Below, piece by piece: positions 36,737 to 48,090 of a stretch of DNA of 64,000 nucleotides. The stretch covers positions 323,372 to 387,371 of the forward strand of contig NZ_JAQLFL010000001.1 of the NCBI RefSeq assembly GCF_028206995.1, written 5' to 3'. A model generated the notes under the pieces. It searched no databases and was not told the origin of the DNA. It saw nothing but the letters and a program-made list of their open reading frames with translations. Made by a program: the position numbers and the translations under genes. Position 1 is the first letter of the stretch; every line of letters starts with the position of its first letter. The DNA comes from Collinsella aerofaciens (GTDB lineage: Bacteria > Actinomycetota > Coriobacteriia > Coriobacteriales > Coriobacteriaceae).

Positions 36737-37653
36737 CCTTTGACCTGTACGACACCGTCGACTCGTTTATCGCCTATATCGCACGCGTCGAGGGACTTTC
36801 TCCCAACACGGTGACGGCCTATGGCTCGAGGCTGGAGCGCTTTGCTGCCTGGTGCGAACGCGAGGGCATCGACGCTCGCGCCGCCGACGTACGGACCGTT
36901 CGTTCCTATTTGGCCGAGCTGTCGCGTGGCCAGGTGGCGGCTCGGACCCTTGCGGCACACCTGTCTGCCATTCGCTCACTCTATCGGTGGATGGCTGTCG
37001 AGGGGATTGTCGAGGGCGATGCGGTCTCGGCAATATCCTCGCCCAAGCTCCCGCGCGATCTGCCCGGTGTGCTGACGACCCAACAGGTGGAGGCACTCCT
37101 CAAAGCCCCCGATACCTCAACACCCGCGGGACTGCGCGATGCGGCGATGCTCGAGTTGCTCTATGCCTCGGGTGCCCGCATCTCAGAGCTTGCGGCGCTC
37201 AATGTGGAATCCATCTCATGGTCCGAGCGCACGCTGCGCCTGTGGGGCAAGGGGAGCAAAGAACGTATCGTCCCCCTGTATCGTCGTGCGCTCGAGGTGG
37301 CTCGTTTCTATATTGAGGAGGGGAGACCGGAGTTGCTCGCTCGGGCAAAGCGCCGTGACCTCGCTACCGGGCCGCATCCGCTGTTTATATCGGCGCGCGG
37401 CAATCGCATGAGCGCTGCCATGCTCCGGCGGCGGTTCCATACGCTGGCGACGCTCGCCGGCATTCCGGCTGACATCGCCCCGCATGCGATGCGCCATACC
37501 TTTGCGACCGACTTGCTCGAGGGCGGTGCGGACCTGCGCTCGGTTCAAGAGCTGCTGGGTCATGCGAGCCTGTCCACGACGCAGATCTACACGCATCTCA
37601 CACCCGATCGGCTCAAACGTGCCGTGGCTCAAGCCCATCCCCGCGGCGAATAG
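36733..37653 (+). CDS. xerC: Tyrosine recombinase XerC/XerD
   Basis: Xer recombinases resolve chromosome dimers at dif. The core-binding domain (FIAYIARVEGLSPNTV...) and catalytic domain are complete, with the first Arg in SGARISELAAL, the Lys strand GKGSKERIVPL, HAMRH, the second His in LLGHASLS and the nucleophile Tyr in TQIYTHL. The N-terminal domain starts upstream of the first canonical start (GTG 36811). No ATG, GTG or TTG exists between the preceding in-frame stop (36685) and 36811. The codon ATA 36733 lies nine nt after GGAGG (36719-36723) and overlaps the trmFO stop, so AUA initiation is likely. Confidence 0.88.
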   Translation: MAFDLYDTVDSFIAYIARVEGLSPNTVTAYGSRLERFAAWCEREGIDARAADVRTVRSYLAELSRGQVAARTLAAHLSAIRSLYRWMAVEGIVEGDAVSAISSPKLPRDLPGVLTTQQVEALLKAPDTSTPAGLRDAAMLELLYASGARISELAALNVESISWSERTLRLWGKGSKERIVPLYRRALEVARFYIEEGRPELLARAKRRDLATGPHPLFISARGNRMSAAMLRRRFHTLATLAGIPADIAPHAMRHTFATDLLEGGADLRSVQELLGHASLSTTQIYTHLTPDRLKRAVAQAHPRGE

Positions 37654-37702
37654 TGGCTGGGACGTCCCGCGCCGCACTCAGGTGTGTGGTTTTGATTGCG
37701 GG

Positions 37703-37731
37703 TTGGCAGGAAGATGCATTCCTGCTATCAT
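37703..37731 (+). promoter_or_regulatory. Promoter of rpsB-tsf
   Basis: TTGGCA (37703-37708), 17 nt, TATCAT (37726-37731). The leader to the rpsB ATG is about 135 nt, long enough for S2 feedback control, although no specific structure was recognised. The rest of 37654-37872 contains no gene. Confidence 0.65.
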
Positions 37732-37872
37732 TCATCGGGTTGCTTCACGGCAACATGTTTTTATCACGCACGCGCGGCTACTTCATACCGTGGTGCCCGG
37801 GCTTTGGTAGCACATGTCCGGGTTGGTTTTGGAGGATGACCCCGCGCGGAGGCAAACCACAGGAGGTTTAAC

Positions 37873-38601
37873 ATGGCTACCAAGATTAATATCCGCACCC
37901 TGCTCGAGGCCGGCTGCCACTTCGGTCACCAGACCCGTCGCTGGAACCCCAAGATGAAGCCGTTCATCTTCGGTGAGCGCAACGGCATCTACATCCTCGA
38001 CCTCAAGCAGACCATCCTCGACGCCGACCAGGCCTACACTTTCGTCAAGAACGTCGCCAAGGGTGGCAATGTGCTGTTTGTCGGCACCAAGAAGCAGGCT
38101 CAGGAGGCCGTCAAGAACGCTGCTGAGCGCGCCAACATGCCTTACATCAACCAGCGTTGGCTCGGCGGTATGCTGACCAACTTCGTCACCATCCGCTCCC
38201 GCATTAACCGCATGGAGGAGCTCGAGGCTATGGTCGAGGACGGCCGCATGGCTGTTCTGCCCAAGAAGGAGCAGGCTGTGCTCGGCAAGGAGCTCACCAA
38301 GCTCCAGACCAACCTCGGTGGCGCCCGCGACATGAAGGGTCTGCCCCAGGCTCTCTTCGTCATCGACACCAAGCGCGAGGAGAACGCCATCAAGGAGGCC
38401 CAGCGCCTGAACATCCCCGTCGTCGCTCTGATCGACACCAACTCCGATCCCGACGAGGTCGAGTACGGCATCCCCTGCAACGATGACGCTATCTCCGCTG
38501 TCACCCTTATGTGCGAGCTCATGGCTGACGCCTGCCTCGCTGGCTCCGGCAAGGAGCAGGTCTCCGAGGCCGAGATGGCCGCTGAGCCCAAGGCCGAGTA
38601 A
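37873..38601 (+). CDS. rpsB: 30S ribosomal protein S2
   Basis: S2 joins late in 30S assembly. The 242-residue protein carries [25 protein letters not shown] (in part), [14 protein letters not shown] and [27 protein letters not shown] precedes the ATG. It is followed by tsf after 45 nt, the conserved order. Confidence 0.99.
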   Translation: MATKINIRTLLEAGCHFGHQTRRWNPKMKPFIFGERNGIYILDLKQTILDADQAYTFVKNVAKGGNVLFVGTKKQAQEAVKNAAERANMPYINQRWLGGMLTNFVTIRSRINRMEELEAMVEDGRMAVLPKKEQAVLGKELTKLQTNLGGARDMKGLPQALFVIDTKREENAIKEAQRLNIPVVALIDTNSDPDEVEYGIPCNDDAISAVTLMCELMADACLAGSGKEQVSEAEMAAEPKAE

Positions 38602-38646
38602 ATCAGTCTTAGTTAATTCTTTTTCATCTCTTTGAAAGGAACCACA

Positions 38647-39516
38647 ATGGCCCAGATTACCGCCGCTATGGTCAAGCAGCTCCGCGAGATGACCGACTCC
38701 CCGATGATGGAGTGCAAGAAGGCTCTCGTCGAGGCTGACGGCGACATGGACGCCGCTGTCGACGTTCTGCGTAAGAACGGCCTTGCCAAGGCTGCCAAGA
38801 AGGCTGGCCGTGAGACCAACGAGGGCGCTGTCGCCGCGTTCGTCTCCGAGGATGGCAAGACCGGCGCTCTGCTCGAGCTCTCCTGCGAGACCGACTTCGT
38901 TGGCTCCAACGCCAAGTTCAGCGGCTTTGCTTCCAAGGTCGCCGAGGTTGTCGCCACCACCGAGCCTGCTGACGTCGACGCTCTGCTCGAGAAGCCGATG
39001 GGCGAGGAGACCGTTTCCTCCGAGCTCACCGAGATGATTCACATCATGGGCGAGAACATGAAGATCTCCCGCTTCGCTGCTCGCAAGGCCGAGAACGGCG
39101 CGCTCGCTTCTTACATCCACATGGGTGGTAAGATCGGCGTCCTCGTCGAGTTCGCCTTCGAGAAGGCCGAGACCGCTCAGGCTGAGTCCTTCAAGACCTT
39201 CGCTCACGACGTTGCCCTTCAGGTTGCCGCCGTCGCCCCGATCTGTGCTACCCGCGATCAGGTTCCGACCGAGACCGTCGAGCACGAGAAGCAGATCTAC
39301 ATGGCTCAGGCTGCCGAGTCCGGTAAGCCCGAGGCTATCCAGGAGAAGATGGCTGTCGGCCGTCTGGAGAAGTTCTACAAGCAGTCCGTGCTCACCGAGC
39401 AGGAGTTCATCAAGGACAGCTCCCTCACCATCAAGAAGTACGCTGAGCAGGTCTCCAAGGAGCTCGGCGACACCATTACCGTCGTTGCCTTTGACCGTTT
39501 GGTCCGTGGCGAGTAA
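38647..39516 (+). CDS. tsf: Elongation factor Ts
   Basis: EF-Ts recycles EF-Tu by GDP release. The 289-residue protein has the N-terminal UBA-like domain with MVKQLREMTDSPMMECKKAL, the TDFVGSN core and two dimerisation subdomains. ATG 38647 follows GAAAGGA; the ATG at 38632 is less well placed. A terminator separates it from pyrH. Confidence 0.99.
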   Translation: MAQITAAMVKQLREMTDSPMMECKKALVEADGDMDAAVDVLRKNGLAKAAKKAGRETNEGAVAAFVSEDGKTGALLELSCETDFVGSNAKFSGFASKVAEVVATTEPADVDALLEKPMGEETVSSELTEMIHIMGENMKISRFAARKAENGALASYIHMGGKIGVLVEFAFEKAETAQAESFKTFAHDVALQVAAVAPICATRDQVPTETVEHEKQIYMAQAAESGKPEAIQEKMAVGRLEKFYKQSVLTEQEFIKDSSLTIKKYAEQVSKELGDTITVVAFDRLVRGE

Positions 39517-39539
39517 ATAAGCTCTTGTAGCTGGTAATG

Positions 39540-39575
39540 AGCAGGCTGTGGGTTTTACTCACAGCCTGCTTTTTC
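39540..39575 (+). terminator. Intrinsic terminator after tsf
   Basis: An 11-bp perfect stem (AGCAGGCTGTG with 39560-39570) followed by TTTTTC. Confidence 0.9.
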
Positions 39576-39634
39576 ATGGCTCTTCTTAGAGCCTTTGATA
39601 GAATGTTGAGAGTTCAATCTAAAGGAGGATCGCT

Positions 39635-40357
39635 TTGTCCGACATCCGATATAAACGCGTGCTTCTTAAGCTTTCTGGCGAAGCACTGATGGGCGACGGC
39701 CAGTATGGCATCGACCCCAAGGTTACCGACCATCTTGCCAAACAGGTCAAGGAGCTGCTCGCCGTTGGCCATGAGGTCGGCGTCGTTGTCGGCGGCGGCA
39801 ATATTTTCCGCGGCATGGCCGGCGCTGCCGGTGGCATGGAGCGTGCTCAGGCCGACTACATGGGCATGCTGGCAACCGTTATGAACGCGCTCGCCCTGCA
39901 GGATGCCTTCGAGCACAACGATGTTCCCTGCCGCGTTATGAGCGCTATCCAGATGAACGAGATCTGCGAGCCCTATATTCGCCGTCGCGCCATCAACCAC
40001 CTTTCCAAGGGCAACGTCGTTATCTTTGCTGCCGGTTCGGGCAATCCGTACTTTACGACCGACACCGCCGCGGCTCTTCGTGCGTGCGAGATCGGCGCCG
40101 AGATTCTGATTAAAGCCACCAAGGTTGACGGCATCTACGACAAGGATCCCGTCAAGTGCGCCGATGCCGTCCGTTTTGACAAGATTACCTATCACGAGGT
40201 GCTCGTCCGCGGTCTGCAGGTTATGGATTCCACGGCTACGGCACTGTGCCAGGATAACCGTATGCCGATTTTGGTCCTCAACATCGATGGCGAGGACACC
40301 GTCAAGCGCGCGCTTTCGGGTGAGCCCGTCGGCACGCTCGTCTATCAGGAGGATTAA
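39635..40357 (+). CDS. pyrH: Uridylate kinase
   Basis: PyrH phosphorylates UMP to UDP. The 240-residue amino-acid-kinase-fold protein shows [43 protein letters not shown] and [15 protein letters not shown]. The start is TTG 39635 after AAAGGAGG. It heads a run pyrH-frr-uppS-cdsA-dxr-rseP-ispG-proS with gaps of 0-13 nt, probably one operon. A weak -10 (TAGAAT, 39599-39604) lies upstream. Confidence 0.98.
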   Translation: MSDIRYKRVLLKLSGEALMGDGQYGIDPKVTDHLAKQVKELLAVGHEVGVVVGGGNIFRGMAGAAGGMERAQADYMGMLATVMNALALQDAFEHNDVPCRVMSAIQMNEICEPYIRRRAINHLSKGNVVIFAAGSGNPYFTTDTAAALRACEIGAEILIKATKVDGIYDKDPVKCADAVRFDKITYHEVLVRGLQVMDSTATALCQDNRMPILVLNIDGEDTVKRALSGEPVGTLVYQED

Positions 40358-40359
40358 GC

Positions 40360-40896
40360 ATGGCAGAGAACATCACCGCCCATATGGACAAGTCGCTCGA
40401 GTCCCTCAAGCATAACTTCTCCAAGGTCCGTACCGGCCGCGCCAATGCCAACATTCTGTCCGACATCACCGTCGATTATTACGGTGTTCCTACGCCGGTC
40501 ACGCAGGTTGCCGCCGTCAAGACCCCCGAGGCCCACATGCTGCTCATCGAGCCGTGGGACAAGGCACTCATCAATGCTATCGTCAAGGCCATCGGCGCTT
40601 CCGATCTGGGTATTACCCCCAACTCCGATGGCACCGTCGTTCGTCTTCCGTTCCCGGCTCCCACCGAGGAGCGCCGTCGCGAGCTCGTCAAGGAGTGCCG
40701 CGAGTACGCCGAGCAGGCCAAGGTGTCTATCCGTAACATCCGTCGCGACTTCAACAACAAGCTCGAGCGCGATGAGGAGCTCACCGAGGACGATGTCCGT
40801 CGCGAGCAGGCCAAGGTCCAGAAGCACACTGATGAGTATGTCGCCAAGGTTGAGGAGCTTCTGAAGGAAAAAGAAGCCGAGGTCATGGAGATCTAA
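40360..40896 (+). CDS. frr: Ribosome recycling factor
   Basis: RRF splits the post-termination ribosome with EF-G. The 178-residue helical protein has the family start MDKSLESLKHNFSKVRTGRA and the loop VSIRNIRRDFNNKL. It begins two nt after pyrH and ends one nt before uppS. Confidence 0.98.
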   Translation: MAENITAHMDKSLESLKHNFSKVRTGRANANILSDITVDYYGVPTPVTQVAAVKTPEAHMLLIEPWDKALINAIVKAIGASDLGITPNSDGTVVRLPFPAPTEERRRELVKECREYAEQAKVSIRNIRRDFNNKLERDEELTEDDVRREQAKVQKHTDEYVAKVEELLKEKEAEVMEI

Positions 40897-40897
40897 G

Positions 40898-41692
40898 GTG
40901 CAATACGACGAGCATAAACTGGTCGAGTACTTTGCCGACGCCCCTGCGGGCGTCGGTTTTTCCGACCTTGACCTCAATAACATTCCGCACCATATCTCGT
41001 GCATCATGGACGGCAACGGTCGTTGGGCCACGTCGCGCGGTCTTGCACGCACTGAGGGCCACAAGGCGGGTATTGTCTCCCTTCGCGAGATTATTACTGC
41101 CTGCGTGCGTCTGGGCGTCGACGTGCTTTCGGCCTATGCGTTTTCTACCGAAAACTGGAACCGCCCGCAGCATGAGGTCAACGTCTTGATGCACCTGTTT
41201 GCCAAGACGTTTATCGACGAGCTGCCGCTTCTGAAGCGCGAAAACGTGCGCGTTGTCTTTTTGGGTGATATTTCCGCGCTGCCCAAGAAGACCCGCGACG
41301 TTTTTGAACGCGGTCTTGCCGAGTGCGCCGATCACACCGGTATGACGCTGGCGCTTGCCGTCAACTACGGCGCGCGTGCCGAGATTACCCGCGCTGTCCG
41401 TCAAATCGCACTCGACACTGCCGCCGGTAAGATCGATCCTGCCGCAATTGATGACGACATGGTGGCCTCCCACCTCTATACCGCCGGTCTTCCCGATCCT
41501 GAGCTTGTGATTCGTACCTCTGGTGAGCTGCGCCTTTCGAACTATCTGCTGTGGCAGGTGGCTTATTCCGAGTTCTATGTCACCGATACCTATTGGCCTG
41601 ACTTTGATCGTTGGGGCCTTGTCGACGCCATTTTGGCCTATCAGGGCCGTGACCGTAGGTTTGGTGGACTGAGCAAGACCGAGGAGGCTTAA
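40898..41692 (+). CDS. uppS: Isoprenyl transferase (undecaprenyl diphosphate synthase)
   Basis: UppS makes the C55 lipid carrier for wall synthesis by cis-addition of isopentenyl diphosphate. The 264-residue protein has the catalytic aspartate motif MDGNGRWA, AYAFSTENWNRP and RTSGELRLSNYLLWQVAY. A 35-residue N-terminal extension precedes the core. GTG 40898 is one base after frr. It joins isoprenoid genes dxr and ispG in this cluster. Confidence 0.96.
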   Translation: MQYDEHKLVEYFADAPAGVGFSDLDLNNIPHHISCIMDGNGRWATSRGLARTEGHKAGIVSLREIITACVRLGVDVLSAYAFSTENWNRPQHEVNVLMHLFAKTFIDELPLLKRENVRVVFLGDISALPKKTRDVFERGLAECADHTGMTLALAVNYGARAEITRAVRQIALDTAAGKIDPAAIDDDMVASHLYTAGLPDPELVIRTSGELRLSNYLLWQVAYSEFYVTDTYWPDFDRWGLVDAILAYQGRDRRFGGLSKTEEA

Positions 41693-41694
41693 TC

Positions 41695-42594
41695 GTGTCC
41701 GATCGTCCCAAGGCATCTGCTCCCAAGACGCCTGCGCGCAAAGCTACCACTGCGGGAGCGCCTGCAGCGAAGAGCGGCACCGGTTCGTGGCTGGCGGGCT
41801 TTATTACCCGTGCCGCCGCTGGTATCGTCTACGCCGTTGTCTTTATCCTGTGCTTGGTTTTGGGTATCGTGCCCACGGCCATCTTTGTTTCCGTCATGAG
41901 CGGTCTGTGCTGCTATGAGTTTTTCCGTATGACAAGGCTCGATGGCAAGATGGCTAACGAGCGCATGGGTATCGCTGCCGCTGTACTCTTTCCGCTGTCG
42001 GCGTTGGGCGATTCGATGTTGCTGAATGCCCTGCTTTTTGCCCTGATGCTCGCTGTGGGGATTTGGTATGTCTGGTCGCCGCGTACCCGCATCTCTGATG
42101 TGGCCGTGACGCTCATGGGTCCCATCTACACTGGCTTTATGCTGTCGGCTATCGTGCTGCTGCGCGATGCCGTGCCCGGTTTTGCCGGCGCCCTGCTTTC
42201 GGTGGGCGTTTGCGCGTCCCTTTGGGTCTCCGATTCGTTTGCCTACATCGTGGGCAGCCGTATCGGTAAGCACAAGATGGTTCCCAAGATCTCTCCCAAA
42301 AAGAGCTGGGAGGGGTTTGTCGGCGGCATCCTGGGCTCGGTTTTGATTTGGCTCATTCTGTGGGCGACGCACTTCTACAAGCTCAGCCTGCCCTATGCGC
42401 TGCTGTGCGGCGTGGTCGTGTCCGTTCTGGGCGTTATCGGCGACCTCATCGAGTCGCGCATCAAGCGCGGTGTGGGCGTCAAGGATTCCGGCAACCTTAT
42501 CCCGGGCCACGGCGGCATGCTCGATCGTAGCGATTCGCTTATCTTCGGCTGCATCACCGCGCAGCTGATGCTGATGATCGGAGGCGTGCTGTAA
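41695..42594 (+). CDS. cdsA: Phosphatidate cytidylyltransferase
   Basis: CdsA makes CDP-diacylglycerol for phospholipid synthesis. The 299-residue membrane protein has a 35-residue Ala/Lys-rich N-terminus, about eight helices and the signature around SRIKRGVGVKDSG...PGHGGMLDRSD. GTG 41695 is two nt after uppS; its stop overlaps the dxr ATG. Confidence 0.97.
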   Translation: MSDRPKASAPKTPARKATTAGAPAAKSGTGSWLAGFITRAAAGIVYAVVFILCLVLGIVPTAIFVSVMSGLCCYEFFRMTRLDGKMANERMGIAAAVLFPLSALGDSMLLNALLFALMLAVGIWYVWSPRTRISDVAVTLMGPIYTGFMLSAIVLLRDAVPGFAGALLSVGVCASLWVSDSFAYIVGSRIGKHKMVPKISPKKSWEGFVGGILGSVLIWLILWATHFYKLSLPYALLCGVVVSVLGVIGDLIESRIKRGVGVKDSGNLIPGHGGMLDRSDSLIFGCITAQLMLMIGGVL

Positions 42595-43781
42595 TGTCAT
42601 TCCAGACGACGTATGGCCCCGATGGACGCCTCCGTGTTGCCATCCTGGGTTGTACGGGCTCCATCGGCACCCAGGCGCTCGATGTGTGCCGCCAGCATGC
42701 CAATCGCCTGCAGGTGACGGCGCTGTCCGTTAACTCCAGCACCTCCGAGCTTGTTGCCGCTGCCCGCGAGTTCTCGGTTCCGGCGGTTGCCGTGGCCGAT
42801 GTCGCTCATGGCGATGACGCCGTGCTGCAGGAGTTGCCCGAGGGAACGAAGCTTGGCCTTGGCGCGCAGGCGGTTTGCGAGCTCGCGCGTCGCGACGATG
42901 TCGACTGCGTGCTCGTTGCTATTGTGGGTGCCGCTGGTCTCGAGGCGAGCCATGCGGCCTTGACCTCAAATAAGCGTCTTGCCCTTGCCAACAAGGAGTC
43001 CCTCGTCGTCGGCGGCGACTTGCTTATGCCGTTGGCGCAACCGGGCCAGCTTATTCCAGTCGACTCTGAGCACTCCGCCATCTACCAGTGCTATCTGGGG
43101 GAGGACCCGCTCGAGGCTCATTGTATTTGGCTCACCTGCTCGGGCGGTCCGTTCTTTGGCCGCACGCGCGACGAGCTCAATCGCGTGACGCGTGCCGATG
43201 CCCTCGCACATCCCACGTGGGCCATGGGTGCCAAGATCACCATCGACTCCGCCACCCTCATGAACAAGGGCCTGGAGCGAATTGAGGCCATGCATCTGTT
43301 TAACTGCGACCTCGATTTCATTAACGTGGTCGTGCAGCGTCAGTCCAAGATTCACTCTATGGTCGAGTTCGCCGACGGCTCCGTGATGGCGCATCTCGGT
43401 GCTTCTGACATGCGTATTCCCATCCAGTTCGCGTTCTCGTATCCCGAGCGTTGGGATACCCCGGCGCCTCGTATCGATTTCCGCGAGCTGGGGCAGCTCA
43501 CGTTTGATGCTGCCGACATGGATACCTTCCGCTGTCTGGCACTGGCCGAGCGTGCCGGCAAGACGGGTGGCACCATGCCGTGCGTGCTCAATGCCGCCAA
43601 CGAGGTCGCCGTCGATGCCTTCCTGCACGATGGTTGCAGCTTTACCGATATCGATCGCATTGTGGAATCCTGCATGGATTCCCACGATTTGCAGGCGGTC
43701 GATTCGTTTGAGCAGCTTCACGACATCGATGCATGGGCGCGTGAAAAGGCTGCGCAGGTGCTCGCCGCAACCCGTTCCTAA
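42594..43781 (+). CDS. dxr: 1-deoxy-D-xylulose 5-phosphate reductoisomerase
   Basis: Dxr commits DXP to the MEP isoprenoid pathway with NADPH. The 395-residue protein has GCTGSIGTQALDVC, ANKESLVVGGD, the substrate/metal motif SEHSAIYQC and SATLMNKGLE. The ATG overlaps the cdsA stop. With ispG two genes on, this places two MEP steps in one transcript with UppS. Confidence 0.98.
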   Translation: MSFQTTYGPDGRLRVAILGCTGSIGTQALDVCRQHANRLQVTALSVNSSTSELVAAAREFSVPAVAVADVAHGDDAVLQELPEGTKLGLGAQAVCELARRDDVDCVLVAIVGAAGLEASHAALTSNKRLALANKESLVVGGDLLMPLAQPGQLIPVDSEHSAIYQCYLGEDPLEAHCIWLTCSGGPFFGRTRDELNRVTRADALAHPTWAMGAKITIDSATLMNKGLERIEAMHLFNCDLDFINVVVQRQSKIHSMVEFADGSVMAHLGASDMRIPIQFAFSYPERWDTPAPRIDFRELGQLTFDAADMDTFRCLALAERAGKTGGTMPCVLNAANEVAVDAFLHDGCSFTDIDRIVESCMDSHDLQAVDSFEQLHDIDAWAREKAAQVLAATRS

Positions 43782-43806
43782 CCCATAAGGATTGCTTTTT
43801 CGTTTT

Positions 43807-45168
43807 ATGGATACTGTTCTGAGCGTTCTCTCATCGGTCTTTTGGGGCCTGCTGATGCTTTCCGTCCTCGTGTTTTTGCACGAGGGCGGCCACTTTTTGG
43901 CGGCGCGTGCCTGCGGCGTCCGTGTGACCGAGTTCTTTTTGGGCCTGCCTTGCCGCTTTGACATCCATTACACGTCGCGTCGCATTGGAACCAAGTTTGG
44001 CGTGACCCCGCTGCTGCTGGGTGGCTACGCTGCCATCTGCGGTATGGATCCGACCGACGTCTCCTGCGCCGATCGCGTGCTCGCGGCTATCTATCGTCAT
44101 GGTCGCGTGACCGTGGCCGACCTTGCCGCCGAGCTCGAGCTATCCGAGGAGGTTGTGCTCGAGGCATGCGCCTTGCTCTTGGGTTGGGGCTCTATCGCGC
44201 CTTGGTATGAGGAAGGGGAGAAGCCCTCGCCGAGCTACTATCCCACCAAGTATCAGACGCTGCCGCGAGATGCGGCGGGTTACACCACCTTTGACGGCCG
44301 CCGTTTCGATCGCGAACATTCAACTTTCGAGGGCGATGTGTGGGAGCTGCCGTGCGGCGAGGCCGAGTTCCTTGCACAAGAGCGTTCGCACACCTATCTT
44401 GGCCAGGGTTTTCTCAAGCGCGCCTTTATGCTGCTCGCGGGCATTATTGTCAATATCTTGACAGGCTTTTTGCTCCTTATGAGTATCTATTCCATTGCGG
44501 GTGTCACCGTGCCGATGGATACCAACGTGATCGGTCAGGTTGACGAGGGGTCTATTGCCGCCAAGGCGGGTATCGAGGGCGGCGACGCGATCCTTTCGGT
44601 TGACGGAGTATCGTGCTCTACCTGGATGGATGTTTACGATGCCATCGGCAAGGCTGCCGGTAAGGACGATATCGCCATCGAGTACGAGCGTGACGGCAAG
44701 CAGCATTCGACCACGGTTGCGCTCAAAGAGGACGAGCGCCTAGGTGTGTATGCCTCTACGCAGGTGGTCCGTTTAGACCCCATCACGTCGGCTCGCCTGT
44801 CGTTCTCCTATGTCGTGCAGACAGCGGAGGGCGTGATGCGCCTACTCCAGCCGCAGCATACGATGGAGATCCTCGATCAGTCCTCCTCGATCGTGGGAAT
44901 TAGCGTTATGTCCTCACAGGCTGCTGCTGCCGGCCCTGCCACATTCCTTTCGTTTGCCGCCCTCATTTCGTTCTCGCTTGGCTTTATGAACCTGCTGCCC
45001 ATCCCACCACTCGATGGCGGTAAGCTGGTCATCGAGATCATTCAAAAGATTGTGGGCCGCGAGCTTCCGCTCAAGGTCCAGACGATTGTGAGCTATGTGG
45101 GCATCGCGCTCTTTGCGCTGCTGTTTGTCTATATGCTTCGTTCCGACATCCTTCGATTTATTCTGTAG
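43807..45168 (+). CDS. rseP: RseP-type site-2 metalloprotease with an inserted winged-helix-like domain
   Basis: Site-2 proteases cut membrane-bound anti-sigma factors or leftover signal peptides. The first helix carries the zinc site HEGGH (residues 25-29); a PDZ domain (about 235-330) and the second active-site motif NLLPIPPLDGG follow. Unusually, residues about 81-195 between the first core and the second helix form an insert whose 84-135 segment looks like a winged helix (ADRVLAAIYRHG, VTVADLAAELE, SEEVVLEACALLLGWG). The protein is 453 residues against about 350-430 usual. ATG 43807 is used; AAGG lies 16 nt upstream, and TTG 43792 is the alternative. Confidence 0.92.
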   Translation: MDTVLSVLSSVFWGLLMLSVLVFLHEGGHFLAARACGVRVTEFFLGLPCRFDIHYTSRRIGTKFGVTPLLLGGYAAICGMDPTDVSCADRVLAAIYRHGRVTVADLAAELELSEEVVLEACALLLGWGSIAPWYEEGEKPSPSYYPTKYQTLPRDAAGYTTFDGRRFDREHSTFEGDVWELPCGEAEFLAQERSHTYLGQGFLKRAFMLLAGIIVNILTGFLLLMSIYSIAGVTVPMDTNVIGQVDEGSIAAKAGIEGGDAILSVDGVSCSTWMDVYDAIGKAAGKDDIAIEYERDGKQHSTTVALKEDERLGVYASTQVVRLDPITSARLSFSYVVQTAEGVMRLLQPQHTMEILDQSSSIVGISVMSSQAAAAGPATFLSFAALISFSLGFMNLLPIPPLDGGKLVIEIIQKIVGRELPLKVQTIVSYVGIALFALLFVYMLRSDILRFIL

Positions 45169-45181
45169 GGGAGTGTTTGGA

Positions 45182-46264
45182 TTGTCTTTATCCCATCCTT
45201 TGCCTCGCGAGTTGACGCGCCCCGTGCATGTGGGCGGCGTGCAGATCGGTGGCGGCGCGCCGGTGGTGGTCCAATCCATGACCTGCACCGATACCGCTGA
45301 TGCCCAGGCAACGCTTGCGCAAGTGTGCGCGTTGGCGCAGGCTGGCTGCGATATCGTGCGTGTGAGCGTGCCCACTGAGGCCGCGCTTGAGGGTTTCCGC
45401 ACCATCTGTGCCGAGTCTCCGGTGCCGATCGTCGCCGATATTCACTTTAACCATAAGCTCGCCATCGGCGCCGTAGAGGCCGGTGCCGCCAAGCTCCGCA
45501 TCAATCCCGGCAACATTGGCGATTGGGCCAAGGTCGATGCCGTGATCGATGCCGCGGGCGCCGCTGGGTGCGCGATTCGCATTGGCGTGAACGCGGGCTC
45601 GCTTGAGCAGGATATCGCCGAGCGCGACGACCTCACGCAGCCCGAAAAGCTCGTGATGTCGAGCGAGCGCTTCGTCAAGCACTTTGAGGACCGCGGCTTT
45701 ACGAACATTGTGCTTTCGGCCAAGGCCCATAGCGTGCAAACGACGCTCGATACCTATCGAGCCCTGTCGCGTGAGATTCCCCACGTTCCGCTTCACCTGG
45801 GCGTGACGGAGGCGGGGACCAAGCTCCAGGGCACCATCAAGAGCTCTGTAGGCTTGGGTATCTTGCTTTCCGAAGGCATTGGCGACACCATGCGTGTGTC
45901 GCTCACAGCCGATCCGGTTGAGGAGCCGCCGGTTGCCTGGGGTATTCTGCAGTCGTTGGGCCTGCGTCGCCGTGGCCCCGAGATTGTCTCGTGCCCCACA
46001 TGCGCCCGCTGCCAGGTTAACCTTATTCCCATTGCCGAGGAGGTTACCGAGCGGCTTAAGAACTACTCCGCGCCGCTTTCGATCGCTGTGATGGGATGTG
46101 CCGTTAATGGCCCCGGCGAGGCTTCTGATGCCGATCTGGGCGTTGCTTGCGGACGTGGTCAGGCCTTGCTCTTTTCGCATGGCCAGATCATTGGTAAAGT
46201 AGCTGAGGACCAAATTGTCGACGCGCTTATGGCCGAGGTCGACAAGCTTATTGAGGAGAAATAA
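45182..46264 (+). CDS. ispG: 4-hydroxy-3-methylbut-2-enyl-diphosphate synthase (GcpE)
   Basis: IspG converts MEcPP to HMBPP with a 4Fe-4S cluster, the penultimate MEP step. The 360-residue protein has VVVQSMTCTDT, VRVSVPTE, and the cluster ligands in SCPTCARC, GCAVNGPGEA (Cys and Glu). The start is TTG 45182 (or GTG 45173) behind GGGGA; a longer frame upstream lies within rseP and is not needed. Confidence 0.97.
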   Translation: MSLSHPLPRELTRPVHVGGVQIGGGAPVVVQSMTCTDTADAQATLAQVCALAQAGCDIVRVSVPTEAALEGFRTICAESPVPIVADIHFNHKLAIGAVEAGAAKLRINPGNIGDWAKVDAVIDAAGAAGCAIRIGVNAGSLEQDIAERDDLTQPEKLVMSSERFVKHFEDRGFTNIVLSAKAHSVQTTLDTYRALSREIPHVPLHLGVTEAGTKLQGTIKSSVGLGILLSEGIGDTMRVSLTADPVEEPPVAWGILQSLGLRRRGPEIVSCPTCARCQVNLIPIAEEVTERLKNYSAPLSIAVMGCAVNGPGEASDADLGVACGRGQALLFSHGQIIGKVAEDQIVDALMAEVDKLIEEK

Positions 46265-47986
<1,722 letters not shown>

Positions 47987-48016
47987 TCGGCGATTTCGCT
48001 TGTAGTTCGATATACG

Positions 48017-48066
48017 GGACGGCCCCGCATTTCTCCAGATAGGGGAGATGCGGGGCCGTCCTTTTA
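48017..48066 (+). terminator. Strong intrinsic terminator after proS
   Basis: A stem of about 20 bp (GGACGGCCCCGCAT... from 48017 with its partner ending 48061) is followed by TTTTA. Confidence 0.9.
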
Positions 48067-48090
48067 TCTTGTCGGCGTACTCAATCGCTA

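Noticed and set aside
36811..37653. GTG 36811 as the xerC start
   Set aside because: It removes part of the conserved core-binding domain and has a poorly spaced ribosome site.
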